A stretch of 64,000 nt of DNA from Bettongia penicillata ogilbyi (lineage: Eukaryota > Chordata > Mammalia > Diprotodontia > Potoroidae), in NCBI GenBank assembly GCA_023548195.1, contig JAJHZJ010000699.1, positions 3,567,175 through 3,631,174 of the forward strand. The letters run 5' to 3'. The position numbers and the translations under genes are program-made. Shown here piece by piece: positions 26,560 to 38,625 of this stretch; the stretch's first letter is position 1, and each line of letters starts with the position of its first letter. Under the pieces are notes generated by a model. It was given only the letters and a program-made list of their open reading frames with translations. It searched no databases and was not told where the DNA came from.

Positions 26560-27030
26560 ATTTTCATTTATTTGAAAGCTCTGGATTTTGGCTATGACAT
26601 TCCTAGTTCTTAATATGAGATGTCTTTCCATGAATTGATTAGGGTATTCTTTCCATTTTTACTTTGTCTTATGATTCTAATAGATCTGGGTAATTTTCAT
26701 TTGTGATTTTTAAAATATATCGCACAAGTTTTTTGTCTGGTTATGACTTTCAAGGAGTCCAATTATTCTAAAATTCACTTTTTTTTTCTTCTTGAGGTCA
26801 TTTGTTTCTGATACTACATGTCCATATATTCCCTTTTTTGTTCTTTAATTTTGTTCTAATATTTCTTTTTGCCTTCTGAAGTTATTGAATTTTGTTTGTT
26901 CCATTTTAGTCAACTAGTTGGATAAGGTTTTCCTCCTCCTGTTCTTTATTTGCCTTCTATTTTTTCCCTCTGGAACTCATTTCATTTTTAAAAATATTCT
27001 TGGCATTATTTACTTAGTAAATTAAATACA
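26560..27030 (-). mobile_element. L1 ORF1-like fragment, antisense (tentative)
   Basis: Reversed blocks such as TTATGACTTTCAAGGAGTCC followed by AATTATTCTAAAATTCAC, and a long T/C-rich stretch that would encode a lysine/glutamate-rich coiled coil on the minus strand, resemble L1 ORF1. 27500-27960 may be the matching 5' region. The coding frame is lost. Confidence 0.4.
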
Positions 27031-27230
27031 TTTAATTGTCCTTTTCATTTACTACAATTGGCCAAAACTGACAACTGTCTGCTTCATCAATCTGTCTTAC
27101 TACATGCAGGCCTAGTCTCATTAATTCAAGCCAAAAAGCCTGGTTGATTTTTTTTATTTTAATTTTTAATTTTTTACCTTTTTTTGTTTGTTTTGCTATA
27201 TTGGCATATATGTATCTCTTTCTCATATAA

Positions 27231-27405
27231 AAACTAGGATGCTAGAACTGGAAAGGACTTTAGAGCTCCAGTACCAGCAAATCAAGTTCAAGTCATCATC
27301 TTGCAAATAAGGAAATTGAGATCCTGAAAATTTTCTGAACAAGTTCCCTTATGCAAGTTCACATAGCAAGTCTGTGAGAGGCAGATTAAAACATTCTGCA
27401 AAATG
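27231..27405 (-). repeat. MIR3/L3-tailed SINE-like fragment
   Basis: GGATGCTAGAACTGGAAAGG, ACTTTAGAGCTCCAGT, then AAATAAGGAAATTGAGATCC and TTCACATAGCAAGTCTGTGA. Confidence 0.6.
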
Positions 27406-28004
27406 GTTTACTATCGTGTTAATTCTCTCAAATCTCAACTTCATTTTCTCCACACAGATACAGCCTAAACTTACATGCCATAACATATGGTGATATGATG
27501 TCATTTTTTAAAATGTCTGGTTTTATTTCATCCAGGTACCCTTGTAGTGCTTGGTGGGAGGTCATCCCCCACCCTACTCCCCACCCCATGGCTTTATCTC
27601 TTGTGCATCTCTGGACCTAAAGTCCATTGTTACTGTGGGTTGGTGTCTTCTCGTCATATCTTCAGACTCATTTCCTAGGTTGGAACGATGCCAATCTGGT
27701 TCATTCTATACTTGTTGATGAGGGGATCAGTTCCTTGTTGGTCCTAATTTTGGTTTCTTGCAGGTTATCTCCTCCTCCCATTGTCTCAAGTCAAAGTACT
27801 GTAGCTTCTAGAACTCTTGATTCCCAGGATGAGAGTACTCACTTTTTGGTCCTCCAGAGAGTGTCTTCACTCACAGTGCTACTGGCCTCTGGCCCCCTGG
27901 AAGCATCCATAATCAGAGCACTGTTGACTTTCAAGTCCCTTAGAGCTTCCGTTTCAGAGCTCTAACAACAGAGCTTGTTGTTAGCTTCAGTTGGCGCTAG
28001 AGTA

Positions 28005-28232
28005 GAGCTTCTTAAACTTTTTCCATTGTAGCATTGGCATTGCATGGCCTGAGATCATGCACAGTGCAAAGTGCGCATGCTTTGTATTCAGAACTGCCAT
28101 GAAGTTGGGCAATGCAACTCAGGCAAGGCTGCCAGAAACCTCTCAGATTGATTACACTTTGATTTTGAATTTCAGAAACCTTTTTCTGTTGCCAAATTCT
28201 TCATGACCCCTCAACCCTCAGTTTAAGAAGAG
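28005..28232. mobile_element. nonautonomous hAT-like DNA element (tentative)
   Basis: The ends are inverted: GCTTCTTAAAC at 28007 and GTTTAAGAAG at 28221. Internal blocks TTCTTCATGACCCCTCAACC and ACCCTCAGTTTAAG fit ancient mammalian hAT elements. No target duplication is clear. Confidence 0.5.
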
Positions 28233-29937
28233 AATTCTTGCTCAAAACTGACTGGTTTCCAGTCCCTTTACCTGTACTTCTGCTGGCTTTCTTTATAGGT
28301 TTCCTTTCCTCACAATTATAGATGTCTTGCTCTTTTTTTTATCCTAGGCTAGATAAAGGTATTTATTGTGTTGCTTCTTTTGGTTTTCTTGTTCACAATT
28401 CCATTTGGTGTCTTTTTTAGATCTTTACTAAAGTATTTGTAGGCTTTTCAGAACTTTTTCCTGTCTTTTAATCAGAAGTAGGACACTTACCACTCTTTTT
28501 AAAACTCCAGTTACTGAAGAGCACTTGATTTTTGTATTCTTTATTTACTAAAAATAAAATATCACTGATCCTTCTTCTTAATATGTATTGCTTGCTGAGA
28601 TCAGTGGATAATATTCATGTGATTCATATGTAGGTATGATCATTAAATAAGTAGAATTAAATCCATGGCTATAACGGTGTTTGGGCAATACTTAATTTTT
28701 TCCAATAGCTAAAGTAGGAGAATGTACAGAAAAACAGTTCATTGTAAAGAATCCTCAATTTTCAGCCCAGACTTTATCTTACTCTAGATCTAGTATATGA
28801 AAAAAAAGATAAAGGATAGCCACAAATTACTCATTCATTTCTGTTCCTACCTTCTCTTTTTTCCTCTGTGCTAATACGTTTCTCATTTTCCATTTTTTCA
28901 CTCTAAGCATAGTTTAATAATGTTGAAAACTAATAATGAAAGTCTTTTGCTTTCTAATTTTTTATTATTATGAATTTAATATTATTCTCAACAAATGAAG
29001 AAAATGATACAAATAGAAATTCATAGGTGTCCCTGCCACCTTTCCATTTCCTCTTCACTTTAAGATTGGTAGAACAGACATAAGTCACACTTTACTACTT
29101 CAAGGATCCATGGTCTCATCAGGTCTTTATGAGTTATTGAGTCATAAAAATTAGCTACCTTGTTGACAGCCTTGTGCTCCTGAGTCTCTCCAAATTTAAG
29201 CTAATTCATCAACTGGATTAATACTCAAAATATTTCCAGTTTGATATAGGATCTGCCATTATTTGTTCTCCCTTAGAATATCTTTGGAGAAATCATTGCA
29301 TCATTGAGACATTGGAATAGGGCTGGATTGCAGTATGCCAACCGTACCTTAGAATATGAATGCCATTTTTTAATTTTTACTACAAGCTGTGTTGAATTTG
29401 TAAATGTTAATTATTTATGCAGTTGTAATCATCAAAACAAGGGATATAAACATGAGTAAAATGGTCTCTTGAATGCACTACCAAAAATTATCTCTGTGGT
29501 AAATCAATTACCGTAGATATCAATTAACTTGGGATATGCCTGTGTAAAGACCTAACAAACCATAATTAGCTAAGGTAAATGGAGGGAACAATAGTTTTTA
29601 ATGTGAAATAGAAGCAGTCTGAACACATCACTTGAATTTGGGTTTCAGGTTCCTGAATGAATTGGACTGGATTATCCATAAAGTGTCCACTAACTTAAAT
29701 AGTTAATGACCAAGGAAGCATAACCTCTTCTTTTCTTATGTTGATTGACTTTATAGGATTTTGAATATAAATTACTTTCAAGCTTTCTGAAATTTCATAG
29801 TAAAGAAACAATACCCTACACAGTTACCACACAGCCATGTCTGTGTTGCTGAAAAAATAAGACACTGGGGAGCCAGTGCTAAGGAAGGTGGGTTCACTTT
29901 GCCTGATCTGCTCCATTTATCAATGGTGTGGTCATTT

Positions 29938-30155
29938 TGATGGATCATAGTTGAAAAGGAACTTAAATGTCCCTTAGTCCAGATGATTCCTTTTCTAAAC
30001 ACAGACCTCATTTTATAAATAAAAGAGAGTCCCAGAGAAAATATGACTTACCTGAAGTCATACAGGCATGAAAGAGTTGGGGTAGGATTTGAATGCAGAT
30101 TCTCTGATCCTGAATCTTGTATTCTTTTCATTGTTCTGCATTGCCTTGCATGTAG
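29938..30155 (-). repeat. MIR3-like SINE
   Basis: AGTTGAAAAGGAACTTAAAT, CTCATTTTATAAATAAAAGA, TACCTGAAGTCATACAGGCA and GGATTTGAATGCAGATTCTC. Confidence 0.6.
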
Positions 30156-30319
30156 AGAGAGCCAAACTAATAAGCCAAACTAACAAAGTCATAGAATTAT
30201 GCCCAAATTAATTTTCTTTAATTCAAATTAAGATAAAAGTCAAATTCTCCATTATTTACTATCTTAAATTTGTAATAAAAAAAGTTTATAGAAACAAATG
30301 ACATGGATTAGCAAAGGTA

Positions 30320-30420
30320 GGAAAGAATGAATGGAAAAATCATTTATTAAGCACTTAAGATGTCCCAAGCACTGTACTAGGCAAAGAAAAGATAGTCCCT
30401 GCTCTAGACACCACTTGTTA
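30320..30420 (-). repeat. L2/MIR-tail-like fragment
   Basis: TCATTTATTAAGCACTTAAG, CCCAAGCACTGTACTAGGC and AGTCCCTGCTCTAGA. The rest up to 30929 is unassigned. Confidence 0.5.
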
Positions 30421-30929
30421 ATGAAAAGTAACCAGAGATGGGGGCTTTGGTAGGAATTTTATAGGAATTGTGAGTGGGATTTTAGGGAAGTAGACTGACA
30501 TCTAGGAACAATGACAGAATGGATCTGATCATGGTTCTTGGTTCCAGATCTGAAAGGTATGGGTGAAAAAAATGTTCATGTGTCCATAAGCAAGGGAGCT
30601 GGCAAGAAGACTGTGGAGAAGGGAATCAAAGAGGAGGGAATGAAGTGCAGAATAGCTAGGACTTTCCTAAAATAGTGTTCTAAGTCACCAATCTGAAAAA
30701 TTGAGGGAATTTTGGTGCAGGATGGGGTCTCTGGTGTAGGTGGCAGGGAGGTTAGAGAGGAAATTGTGAAGGAGCTTGCTAGAGAGGAGGGAGAAAAAAA
30801 TGACTTTATCATTTTAGAATTTAAAAAGGAAATGCAATGTTCCTGAAGGCTAAGATGCTTTTATTTTTTTAACTTTGGGCTACTGTTGATATACTTGGAA
30901 AATATAGAACTGCAATTAAAATTCATATC

Positions 30930-31465
30930 ACTGGTTGTACCATTTGCCTTGTTGGAAATTGTCAGTGGTTCCCTCTTGTCTAATGAGAAAACTTCACACT
31001 CATTGGGTTTCAATCAAGTCTCTTCGGTCTGGAACTGCCTTCCACGATCGATCTCCATCTTCTCTAGTGTTACCTAAAAGTCCTCCTATAGTGCTCATTT
31101 CATTCTAACAAAACTGGCCTACTCTTTGCCCTCATGCCCCTGCTAAATGTCCTCTCTATTCAACTGGACCTGTTGAATTCTCTGCCCGTCATTTAAAGCC
31201 AAACTCAAATGCTTCTTCTTCAATGAACTTTTTTTGATCCGTCCTAAGCCCAGCCACCTTTTCCCTTTCCCATCACATACTTTATTTTCTATCTCTTTGA
31301 TACACTTTTCCATATTAATGCATATTATAATTATGTTTTTAAATCATATTTCCCATGAACTTCATAAGAAAAGGGTCCATTTCATATCCAGAATTTCACC
31401 TAGCACTTATCACAGTGCCTTGCATGCAGTGGGCACTTAATAAATGTTTATTTAATGGGAAGGGA
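30930..31465 (+). mobile_element. L2 LINE 3' end
   Basis: AGTGGTTCCCTCTTGTCTAA, GGAACTGCCTTCCACGATCG, CTTCTTCTTCAATGAACTTT and the terminal block CACAGTGCCTTGCATGCAGT, then GGGCACTTAATAAATG. Confidence 0.75.
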
Positions 31466-31489
31466 AGAAAGGTAGGGAACAAGTCTGTT

Positions 31490-31725
31490 CCATGCTAGGC
31501 ATTGTGCTAATAAGCACTTGACAATTGTTATCTCTTTTGATCCTTACAACTGTGAAATAGGCGTTCTTACTATCCCCATTTTACAGTTTGGGAAATGGAA
31601 GTTGACAGAGGTTAAGTGGCTTGCCCAGTGCCACACAGCTTAGCAAATGTCTGAAGCTGGATTTGAACTCGGGTCTTCCTAACTCCAAGCCCAGTGATCT
31701 AACCACTGGATCACCTAGCTGCCTG
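31490..31725 (-). mobile_element. tRNA-headed CORE-SINE (MAR1/THER1 type)
   Basis: CCCCATTTTACAGTTTGGGA, GTGGCTTGCCCAGTGCCACA, GGATTTGAACTCGGGTCTTC and the reversed head CTGGATCACCTAGCTGCCTG. Confidence 0.85.
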
Positions 31726-32647
31726 AATGAACCAATGATTACTAATAAGGATTTTTTTTTTTTACCAGGTGTTTCAGTGGTGAGAAGGACAAGGTCACTC
31801 ACTGGGGGTGGGGAAGTGTAACATTACTATTGACCCAAGAACCACAGCAAGGGGGTGTGCAGGAGGAACTATAAGACATGCTGTAATGAACAGCTGTATC
31901 AAAGCACCCCAACATACACAGAAGGACCTTCTATCACAGGTTCTTAGAGCTGCATTTATAGAAGTCAAAGGAGGTCAATAGTAAATAAAAGGAAAGGAAG
32001 GGGTCGATAATCCCTTTAATCAAGCACATATATCATTCACTTAGTTCAGGGGAGCTGAACTTCAGAGAAAATACAGAGAAATTAAAGGTCAACAGACAGG
32101 CTTCCAAATGTCTGACAGATCAACAGACAGATCCAGCTGTCTGACCATAGTTACCCGAGAGGGAAGCAGGGGGAAGGGTTACCATTAAGGGCTTCCCGGA
32201 ATCTCATCTGGCCAAACAAACACTTCCAGTCAGTAAGCCCCAAAGTAAAATCTCACCCTCAGAATATTTATGTATTTTTTAGAGCCAGAAGACAACATAA
32301 CCCTGGAGAACCAGTGACTCATTAACAAAAGTTGTGAGCCTTCCTACAAATCTTCCCAGGCCCATTAATGGGTGGGAAAGATCTTTAATCAAATTAAAAT
32401 AATTAACAATACAAATACATGTACCGTTTCTGGTTAGAGAAACTCTTGTTTCTGTACATTACTCGAAGACTCTTGATTGATACAGGCAAGATTCAATCAG
32501 AGGTACCAGATTATACTAAAACAAATAGCAAAGATCCTACTTTGCCTACCATTACAACATTTTGGCAGTTTGGCATCATCATCTGGTGTAAGACACAAAA
32601 TACAAAACACTCAGTGTTCCCTTGGGTGGGAAACAAACTTAGAGGAG
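31726..32647. other. unassigned stretch
   Basis: Contains a T10 run near 31750 and a moderately GC-rich stretch with repeated CAACAGACAG and CTGTCTGACC words at about 32090-32145. It looks like an interspersed repeat, but I cannot assign it. Confidence 0.3.
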
Positions 32648-32862
32648 AGTAGTGTATAGAGTGCTGGCCTGGAGTCAGGGAGAACTGGGTGGAAATCTAA
32701 CCTTGAACAACTAAAAGTAGTTGTCTGCTTAAGAACAAATCTCTCAATTTCTCTGAACCTGAGTTTTCTCCTTTGTAAGATGGAATAGTAAGTATTACAT
32801 GGTGTCTTCAGGTCCAGTACTGCATGGTGTCTTCAGGTCCAAATCTATGATGCTATATGATT
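32648..32862 (+). repeat. CORE-SINE with internal 26-bp tandem duplication
   Basis: Head AGTGTATAGAGTGCTGGCCT, then TCTGAACCTGAGTTTTCTCC. The segment CATGGTGTCTTCAGGTCCA occurs twice in tandem at about 32800 and 32823. The end ATCTATGATGCTATATGA is a CR1/L3-like tail. Confidence 0.7.
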
Positions 32863-34102
32863 CATTGGGTCACAGATCCACTTCGTGTTTTTAGGTAGAA
32901 CCCAGTAACTCTCCGCATGATTCAGCATGTCCCTGCATTGGAAAGAAGCAAAGTATACAGGTCCTGCAACACAGTACTGAAGCCATAATGCTTAACATGC
33001 CTGTTTATGCCTATGAAACTTGATATAAACTATGTAAACTCAGATTACCAGGAGAAGGTTCTTGGGGCCATTAAATTAGTGAAACCTACTTTTTCCTTTA
33101 AAACACAAAACAAGTGGTTCAAGTCCAGAGTTCATGGGTTTTTATGAGATCTACATAAAGCATGAAAATTCCAATAAGAACCTGAGTTGAATCTTCACTA
33201 TAACACATGCATATACCTTGATGTCACAAAATAAATATGTAGCATCGAGTAAAGTATTGTCTAGTTTAAAAATATGTGCATTTATAAAAAGCAATACTAA
33301 TAAAGATCTCTTACAATTGTACAAGTAATTGTATCCTTCCACATGTTGCTTTGCAAAGAGTTGCCTGCCTTTCCTACCACTTGTCCCAACTCAGACTATA
33401 CCTCCACGAATCCCTGTACCTGACTTCTGAGTGACCCATGACTCAATTAGTCCTGTTGGCCTTCTAACACTTCTCTAAATATATTGAAGTTGGGCATCAT
33501 TTTCCAAAGACATAGTGCCCCAGTTTTCCAGGGATAAAGTGTCCTTTCCCTCCTCATATCATTGTTTCTTGAGCACATACTATGTTGTATAAAGCCATTA
33601 ATGATGTACGAGCTCTATGGAACTCAGCTGCATTCAAAATAATAAATATTCAGTCTACAGCTGAATCATTACTATGGAAAATGGCTATCAATGACCCTTT
33701 GATTCATATGGGCTCATGATAATTTTCCCTCATTGTCATAACCATTTTGAGAAATAGCACTATATAATATATTTGCTTTATTTTCAGCAAGTTGCTTCTG
33801 ATCTTTTGCAGATAGAAATACCTGCATCTTTTTCTCGTGGTAAAAATAACATCTGTAAATATGGTATTTCTATGTATAAATAACCATTTCAAATTGATAG
33901 TGTGTTATTTACTTATTCAAACTTGATTCTTTCCATCTTTTACAAAACTTAATTACCATATTCAATACTTGTACCAATATGATGTTTCTGTCTACAAAAT
34001 ATGCGGTTGATACAATGCAGTTTTCTACATAGGTGAAGATTCTTAAGCTGCATGTGATGCTCCTGATGGTAACTCCTTGGGGTTCTCTCTTGTCATCTGC
34101 AG

Positions 34103-34213
34103 GGTGCTGGTTGCACTGCACTGGTGGTAGCTGTGGTTGCAAGGAAATTAGAACTTACCAAAGCTGAAAAACATGTGCATAATTTCATGATGGATACCCA
34201 GCTAACCAAAAGA
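34103..34213 (+). CDS. KCNN2: KCNN2 exon: inner S6 helix and proximal C-terminus
   Basis: This is a 111-bp, phase-0 exon of 37 codons. The acceptor AG is at 34101-34102 after a CT-rich tract, and the donor GTAAGT starts at 34214. It begins [20 protein letters not shown], the inner half of S6 that forms the gate, and continues through the segment linking S6 to the calmodulin-binding domain, ending QLTKR. The reading frame joins the previous exon exactly (GIM then GAG). The sequence matches mammalian SK2/SK3 throughout as I recall it. The intron before it is 25,053 bp and consists mostly of repeats. Confidence 0.97.
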
Positions 34214-36512
34214 GTAAGTCAATATGCCATATATCTGAAAAGAGGTTATCTTTTTAATGTGTTTTCCATGTTTCATGAGCACTGTAACTTTTAGTTTGAA
34301 GGTTGCCATTAAAATCAAATGACATCCTTTATAATATTCTCTTTAGAGTCAATAATTACATTTTAAAGAAGAAAATTATTTGGTTTAGAGGAAAAAAGCT
34401 CTCTAAACCTTAGAAATGTGATATTTCCTAAAGAAATAAGCCAAACCAACACTAATGATTGACAAGCATCCCTCATTGCCATTATTCTACAGGTTCATCA
34501 TATCTAAGAACATAATAGAATTTTTATTTGAGAATTTTTATATTTTTCTCTGTCCATTATAACCAGTAGCATCGGTCACTAGTAACCAAGAACAACTGAT
34601 ATTTTATTAGATTAAACCATTTCTGTTGGCAGTTGTTTCAAAATACGTAGCATGGTCAAAGATGTTGAGGTGCCAAGGCTAACTGCAGAGGTGAATGGCA
34701 ATGGATATTTTTTGTTTCAAGGCTAAGAGGAAATAAAGTAAAACGTTTCAGTTAGCACATGTGCATGTGTATATATGTACACACAGATATATACAAAGAA
34801 ATTCAATCCTTTACTTTCAGAATTGTGCTGCATGTCAAAGACAAAGCCACACAATGTGTCCAAAAAATATCGTTATTATTATTTCCTTAATGTTTAATAG
34901 AATATATCTACTGAGATAAAGAAAATATCATGCACATGTATTCATATATACAAACTCAGAATAAATTATGCCATGAGAATTATATCCAAAATATTGTGAG
35001 GGAATTAAATACATTTTAAAGCTAAAGTAAAGGAAGAAACGTGCAAATCAAAAATTCTCTGAAAGGTAAATCATGATTTTTAAAATATATCATGAGTTAG
35101 AAAACAAACATACATGTGAATTAATACTGGTCATGCACATGTCAAGGTAGTTGAGTTCTTAATAACAATTTTACTTGAGCATACTTAAAATTCTCAAATG
35201 GAGCTTTGATCTGATGGATTAGGTTGTTTCCTCCAATAATGGAGGATACAACTCATCCGTGTCTATTTATCCTTCATGTACTCTTGTCCATTTTATACCA
35301 AAAGTTCACCACAAGGGATCCCTTAATGTGCTGAATGAAGGGTTTCCTTTGTTTTCCCTGATATGGTAGAGATGCTACTGGAACATTCTGATGATGTACT
35401 AGTCATCCTTATCTTCTCTTACGATACATTTCCTTGATGACATCTTTCATTCCTCTTCTGCTTAAAAGTTCCTCATTGGTTAGGACTGTTGTAGTCTAAA
35501 TACACAGAAAGGCATATTCAGCATCTGCCTTTCTATTGCATTATATGTGGTATTTATTTTCACTTTTCAGAGACTTTTGCATTGCATATGTCCCCACCAT
35601 TACTTTAACATATTGTATTATTAATGATATTACATTTGCCTTTTTCATTCTTCTTGAACTATAGTATAAAACTTGGCTTTTAAAAATTCTCTATAGATTA
35701 TGTATTATTTTTAGATTGTTGGATAAGATATCATCATAATGATGCCATTTTAAGGGTCAGTTGGCTTTGTTCTGTTTCAGAGTTACATATTGAACTTGTT
35801 ATGTCATCTCACATGACTAAAACTGTCCCCCCCAAAAAAAGAAATCATTATATTATGAGATAACATATATATAAAATGTTTTTCAAACCTGCCCTACTAA
35901 TGTATTTAGCAAAGGCAACAACATTATGATATTCCGTATGTATATTCTCCAGATGGTTTCAAGGTATTTTTCTCTGTACTTGATGGGTTAATATCCCTTC
36001 CCCATTACATTCCTCCTCCCATTAAATTTTTCATACCCTCCACATATTGGCTACATTTTAGACCCCATTGTCCATATTCCCATCCAAAAACTTTCTATAG
36101 GATAACATGGAGACCTAGACATTATCCTCTCCTTTGTCTCTCTTCCACTTAATCCCTAAAGAACTTTCTGGACCTCTCTTCCCATAGGGATTTTGCATAT
36201 GGAACAATGGGAAGTTACTCATCCCCTGTCATCCTTGATGAAAAATCAAACTGTCCTAGGTAAAAATTCTTTCATATTTCCCTCAGTGCATAGCACCATC
36301 CAAGCGGAGACCAGGCAAAATCTTTAGGTGTCACTTTCTGGACAGGGCACAGTAAAATTACTCTAGCAGTTCTTATATTATAAGCAATTCCCTTGGAGGT
36401 CCAGATAAATTTCTTCTGAGTCCCTATACCAAAGGACACCCCAAATTAACCCCAGTTGATCCCTGTCATTACAAGAGCAATCTAAATGGAATTACATAAT
36501 CACTCAAGAATA

Positions 36513-37004
36513 AGGGAAGGAAGGAAGGAAAGAAGGAAAGAAGGAAGGAAGGAAGGAAGGAAGGAAGGAAGGAAGGAAGGAAGGAAGGAAGGAAGGAAGG
36601 AAGGAAGGAAGGAAGGAAGGAAGGAAGGAGGGAAGGAGGGAAGGGGGGAAGGGGAGAAGGGGGAAGGGGGGAAGGGGGGAAGGGGGGAAGGGGGAGGGAA
36701 GGAGGGAAGGAGGGAAGGAGGGAAGGAGGGAAGGGGGGAAGGGGGAAGGGAGGGGGGAAGGGGGGAAGGGGGGAGGGAAGGAGGGAAGGAGGGAAGGAGG
36801 GAAGGAAGGAAGGAAGGAAGGAAGGAAGGAAGAAAGAAAGGAAGGAAGGAAGGAAGGAAGGAAGGAAGGAAAGAAGGAAGGAAGGAAGGAAGGAAGGAAG
36901 GAAGGAAGGAAGGAAGGAAGGAAGGAAAGGAAGGAAGGAAGGAAGGAAGGAAGGAAGGAAGGAAGGAAGGAAGGAAGGAAGGAAGGAAGGAAGGAAGGAA
37001 GGAA
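36513..37004. repeat. GGAA microsatellite, about 490 bp, all-purine strand
   Basis: GGAA units dominate, with a central block (about 36625-36800) of GGGAA, GGGGAA and GGGGGGAA variants and occasional AGAA. The + strand has no C or T across the tract. Long open frames through it on both strands are a by-product of the repeat. Confidence 0.98.
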
Positions 37005-37044
37005 ATACTGAACATATGTGGGATTCCTAAATGGCATTAAACAC

Positions 37045-38625
37045 TTGTTATTCAGTTGTTCAGTACTTTATTTGTGTCTCACTCTTCATGACTCCATGGA
37101 CAATACTATAACAAGCCATTCTGTCCTTCACTATCTCTCAAAGGCTGTTCAAACTCATGTTCACTGTTTCCATGACAGTATCTATCCATCTCATCCTCTG
37201 CTCTTCTCTTTTCCTTTTGCCTTCATTCTTTTTTAGCATCAGAGTCTTTTCTAATGAGTACTGTCTTCTCATCATATGGCCAAAGTCTTTAAGTTCAGCT
37301 TCAGTATTTGCCCTTCCAATGAATAATCAGAGTTAATTTCTTTAAGTGTTGACTGAATTGATCTCCGTGATGTCCAAGGAACTCTCAAAAGTCTTCTTTA
37401 GCACCGTAATTTAAAAGTATTGATTTTGAGGCACTCAGCTTTCCTTACAGCCCAACTCTCACAGCCATACATTACCACTGGGAAAACCATAGCTTTGACT
37501 AAACAGACCTTTGTCTGCAAGGTGATGTCTCTGCTTTTTAGTACACTCTCCATATTTGCCAGAGCTTTCCTTCAAAGGAGCAAGTGTCTTAATTTCATGA
37601 CTGTAGTCACCATCTGCAGCGGTCTTTGGGCCCAAAAATATAAAATCTGATATTGCTTCTATTTCTTTTCCCTTGATTTGCCAGGAAGTAATGGGTCCAG
37701 AAATCATGAATTTAGTTGGGTTTTTTTTTTGTCATTTTAAGCTTCAAGTCAACTTTTATACTCTTTTCTTTCACCCTCATCAAGTGGTTCCTTAATTCTT
37801 CTTCACTTTGTGCTATGAGATTGATATCTTCTGCATATCTGAGATCATTGGTATTTCTCTCAGTAGCCTTAATTCTGCATTTTGATTCATCCACTGTAGC
37901 ATTTTGTATGATGTGCTCTCTACACAATGTAAATAAATAAGGTGACAATGGACAGCCATGTTATATTCCTTTCCCAATCTTGAACCAATCAGTTGTTCCA
38001 TGGTCGGTCGCATCTTAGTCTGTATGCTGGTTCCTCAGAAGATAAGTAAGATGATCATGTACTCCTATCTCTTTGAGGATTTGTCACAATTTGTTGTGAT
38101 CCAAACAGTCAGAAAATGTAGTCAGTGAAACGATCTTTTTTTTCTGGAACTCCCTTGCTTTTACCCTACTTCAGTGAATTTTAGCAATTTTATCTTTAAT
38201 TCCTTTGCCTCTTTGAAAACCAGCCTGCACTTCTGGTAATCCTCGGTTCACATACTGCTGAAGTCTGGTTTGCAAAATCTTAAGCAAAACTTGTTGGTGT
38301 GTGAAATGAATTCACTTGTTCTATAGTTGGGATATTCTTTAGCATTGCCCTTCTTTTGGATTGGAATGTAAACTGATTTTTTCCAATCCAGCGGCCACTG
38401 TTGAGTTCTCCAAATTTGCTGGCATATTTGGTGCAACATTACAATAGCATCATCTTTTAGATGGAATTTAGATTGGAATTCTATCACTTCCACCAGACTT
38501 ACCAGCAATGCTTCTTAAGATCCACTTGGCTTCATTCTCCAGGATGTCTGACTCTACATCAGTAACCACACCATCGTGGTTAAGTTCTTTCTTCTATAGT
38601 CCATCTGTACATTCTTGTACTCAAA
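37045..38625 (-). mobile_element. BovB-like RTE LINE, 3' half, degenerate
   Basis: Minus-strand translation gives reverse transcriptase and C-terminal pieces: MSPYLFTLCREHIIQNA, LRYAEDINLIAQSEEELRNH (the YxDD-type site reads YAED), TSWQIKGKEIEAISDFIFLG. Breaks occur at several points. The 3' end, read on the + strand, is TTATTCAGTTGTTCAGTACT followed by TTCATGACTCCATGG, the RTE tail also used by the MAR1-type SINEs. It starts only 40 bp from the GGAA tract. Confidence 0.8.

Noticed and set aside
36486..37040. Open frames of 171-184 codons on both strands
   Set aside because: They are translations of the GGAA microsatellite in different frames, with four-residue periodicity and no other sequence content.
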